Positions 62,434 through 64,000 of a DNA stretch of 64,000 bases are shown here, piece by piece. This DNA comes from Spirosoma utsteinense. GTDB lineage: Bacteria; Bacteroidota; Bacteroidia; Cytophagales; Spirosomataceae. The position numbers and the translations under genes were made by a program. Within the stretch, counting starts at the first letter, position 1. Every line of letters begins with the position of its first letter. The stretch is taken from NCBI RefSeq assembly GCF_014282275.1, contig NZ_VFIA01000009.1, positions 124,001 through 188,000 on the forward strand. The letters run 5' to 3'. Under the pieces are notes generated by a model, which saw only the letters and a list, made by a program, of their open reading frames with translations, made no database searches and had not been told where the DNA came from.

Positions 62434-63498
62434 ATGTCACAATCCACCGCCCTGGCCGACAACGCACTCGCCCTGCTCAAACGCCTGATTGCCACGCCTT
62501 CATTCAGCCGTGAAGAGGACCAGACAGCCGCGCTGATCGAAGCGTTCTTTCAGCAGAACCAGATCCCTTTCGACCGGCTCCAGCATAACGTCTGGGCTAA
62601 AAACCGGCACTTCGATCCCGCCAAACCAACGCTGCTTCTCAACTCGCACCACGATACGGTACGCCCCAATACATCCTATACGCTCGATCCGTTCGAACCT
62701 ATCGAGCGCGACGGCAAACTGTTTGGGTTGGGCAGTAATGATGCCGGGGGTTGTCTGGTTGCGCTGCTGGCAACGTTTGTCCATTTCTACGATCGGCCCG
62801 GCATGACACACAATATCATCATGGCGGCCACCGCCGAGGAAGAGATTTCGGGTCGTAACGGGCTGGAACTACTCCTGCCGGAACTGCCGCCCCTCAGTTT
62901 CGCCATTGTTGGCGAACCAACCGAAATGCAGCTGGCTATTGCGGAGAAGGGATTGCTCGTCCTCGACTGCACGGCCCACGGCGTTAGTGGCCATGCTGCC
63001 CGCGACGAGGGTGAAAATGCCATATACAACGCCATTCGGGATATCGACTGGTTGACGGGCTACCAGTTTCCCAAGGTCTCGCCCACACTGGGACCAATAA
63101 AATTGTCGGTCACGATGATCCAGGCTGGAACCCAGCACAACGTGGTGCCGGACTCCTGTACGTTCACCATCGACGCGCGGGTAACGGAGCAGTACACGCT
63201 GGAAGAGGTCATAGAAACGATTCGGGCCAACGTCCGGGCCGACGTGAAACCCCGCTCCATTCGGTTGAAGCCGTCGAGCATCCCGGCCGATCACCCCATC
63301 GTCCAGGCTGGTATAGCCCTGGGTCGTCATACCTACGGCTCACCCACAACCTCGGATCAGGCCGTGCTCAACTGCCCGTCGCTCAAATGCGGTCCCGGCC
63401 ACTCGGGCCGGTCACACTCGGCCGACGAGTTTATCTACCTTCGTGAAATAGGTGACGGGATCGACGGGTATATTCAGATGCTCGATCAGGTGCTTTGA
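62434..63498 (+). CDS. M20 family metallo-hydrolase, ArgE/DapE-like deacylase
   Basis: 354 residues from the ATG at 62434. Zinc and catalytic residues of M20: NSHHDTV, SNDAGG (bridging Asp), TAEEEISG (Glu pair), GEPTEM, and the terminal HSGRSHSADEF. The dimerisation domain (about 170-280) is present. Members remove acetyl or succinyl groups in arginine or lysine synthesis; in Bacteroidota a gene of this type works on acetyl- or succinyl-citrulline/ornithine. Without arg or dap neighbours the exact substrate is open. A 13-bp tandem repeat spans its stop. Confidence 0.88.
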   Translation: MSQSTALADNALALLKRLIATPSFSREEDQTAALIEAFFQQNQIPFDRLQHNVWAKNRHFDPAKPTLLLNSHHDTVRPNTSYTLDPFEPIERDGKLFGLGSNDAGGCLVALLATFVHFYDRPGMTHNIIMAATAEEEISGRNGLELLLPELPPLSFAIVGEPTEMQLAIAEKGLLVLDCTAHGVSGHAARDEGENAIYNAIRDIDWLTGYQFPKVSPTLGPIKLSVTMIQAGTQHNVVPDSCTFTIDARVTEQYTLEEVIETIRANVRADVKPRSIRLKPSSIPADHPIVQAGIALGRHTYGSPTTSDQAVLNCPSLKCGPGHSGRSHSADEFIYLREIGDGIDGYIQMLDQVL

Positions 63499-63513
63499 TC
63501 AGGTGCTTTGATC
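63484..63513. repeat. 13-bp tandem duplication across the stop codon
   Basis: GATCAGGTGCTTT occurs at 63484-63496 and 63497-63509, followed by GATC. The first unit includes the last codons and the T of the TGA stop, so the duplication lies just at the gene end, next to the family B palindrome. Confidence 0.85.
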
Positions 63514-63808
63514 GCAACCACTACCAGGGGCTTTGCCCACTGGCAGGGTTGGTGGCAAAACCCTGCCAGTGGGCAAAGCCCCTGGTAGTGGTTGTTTTAT
63601 GACCAGCCAAACTCGGAAAAACGGGCAAGGTATTATCCATATCAAACGCCCCTACTAGTGGTTGTCTTATGGCCAACCAAACCCCTCCAGTAAGCGGTGA
63701 TTTGTCCGTTTACCGTCGCTTCAGGAAGGCCCAATCGGTTGTCAGGCCGGTTGTGTAGGTTAGAAAGGCGCACGGTGCTACTTTGCTTTCAGAAACCCCA
63801 CGAACCTG
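63499..63808. other. Intergenic region with palindrome and degenerate copy
   Basis: 310 nt. Contains the family B palindrome (63515-63594), a direct repeat of its right-hand end and flank (63577-63611 versus 63646-63680, with several changes), and a TACTTTG motif near 63779 that resembles a -7 box. Frames at 63697-63942 in both directions are shadows. No separate gene is seen. Confidence 0.7.
63515..63594. repeat. Family B palindrome, copy 2
   Basis: Perfect 36-nt arms 63515-63550 and 63559-63594 with an 8-nt loop. The arms share CAACCACTACCAGGGG and the rest of the inner arm with 13236-13332. Confidence 0.95.
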
Positions 63809-64000
63809 ATGGCTGTCCCTCAACCAATCCGTATCCTTTATCTGCTGACCTTTCTGCTTGCTTGTTTTACCCAGCCGGGGTATTCGCAAAACAAGCCCTA
63901 CTCCGTTCAGATGGCCGACCGCCTGATGGCGCTGCACCCTGACTCTATTGTTACGAAAGAAGGGCAGCCCGCCCGCTGGGATTATGAGCAGGGGCTGGTG
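63809..64000 (+). CDS. GH105/GH88-type unsaturated glucuronyl/rhamnogalacturonyl hydrolase, 3' truncated
   Basis: 64 codons from the ATG at 63809 to the window end. Signal peptide of about 26 residues (cleavage near GYS-QN), then SVQMADRLMALHPDSI and WDYEQGLV. This opening, with W-D-Y-E-Q-G, is typical of the family that removes unsaturated sugars from products of polysaccharide lyases. Only the start is visible, so the call rests on one motif. It would fit with the heparinase-like lyase at 8972. Confidence 0.75.
   Translation, partial: MAVPQPIRILYLLTFLLACFTQPGYSQNKPYSVQMADRLMALHPDSIVTKEGQPARWDYEQGLV

Noticed and set aside
1..64000. CRISPR array, prophage, transposon or defence island
   Set aside because: No regularly spaced direct repeats, no integrase, transposase or phage genes, and no recognised defence genes were found; the SNF2 helicase alone, with no methylase or nuclease partner, does not make a DISARM-like system.

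Overview
The window looks like chromosomal DNA from a member of the Bacteroidota, most likely the order Cytophagales and close to Spirosoma or its relatives. The grounds are housekeeping-type promoters of the form TTG-N19-TAnnTTTG (clear at 18239-18268 and 42309-42338, near-perfect at 30560-30589), almost no Shine-Dalgarno sequences, many lipoprotein or outer-membrane beta-barrel products, and a gene mix (M61 and S9 peptidases, GH5/GH18/GH130/GH105, DUF3140, YtxH, lmo0937 proteins) typical of that group. The genus is inference. I see no tRNA, rRNA, transposase, integrase, phage gene or CRISPR array.

Layout. 1-4050: a truncated M3 peptidase, a serine hydrolase and a periplasmic RidA-like protein. 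4059-8731: a DUF2079-like membrane protein divergent from a methyltransferase/glycosyltransferase fusion, then a ferredoxin reductase and ferredoxin pair. 8972-18015: exported hydrolases (heparinase II/III-like, proline iminopeptidase-like lipoprotein, esterase), two small proteins, a vanadium haloperoxidase/PAP2 protein, and a GH18 chitinase with an SDR gene. 18239-21383: a thiamine salvage operon, thiM-thiE-thiD-tenA, with its own promoter and TPP riboswitch. 21545-27073: a membrane protein, M61 and S9 peptidases, and a region of small or decayed genes. 27159-38911: SNF2 helicase, GH5, GT-C transferase, pgi, two paralogous barrels, siroheme synthase N-domain, FMN reductase and an alkyltransferase-like protein. 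39019-41479: YtxH and lmo0937 stress-type proteins around an EEP phosphatase-like protein. 41955-49400: a signalling block with two response regulators, a sigma-54 activator, a multi-PAS kinase and a receiver-PAS-kinase. 49676-56006: a copper-binding four-helix protein, a PNPOx protein, DUF3891, glgX, and an OmpA-DUF2945-DUF3140-DUF2383 operon. 56446-64000: secreted lipase, propeller-like lipoprotein, GH130, two acidic small proteins, isochorismate synthase, an M20 deacylase and the start of a GH105 gene.

The most unusual feature is not a protein. Many gene ends are marked by long, nearly perfect palindromes with arms of 14 to 43 bp. Several belong to families repeated within this window: TATCCTGG...CCGGGT (three copies), CAACCACTACC...GGGTT (two), GTCGTA-unit palindromes (three) and GGTGTC...GACACC (two, flanking one gene). 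In one copy the two arms carry the same 17-nt segment in mirror image, which suggests the arms are corrected against each other.

The second signal worth testing is a shared TGGYACAA-N2-TTT element upstream of three stress-type transcription units (YtxH, lmo0937, OmpA operon), near the sigma-54 activator. It resembles a -24/-12 promoter but is not a clean match.
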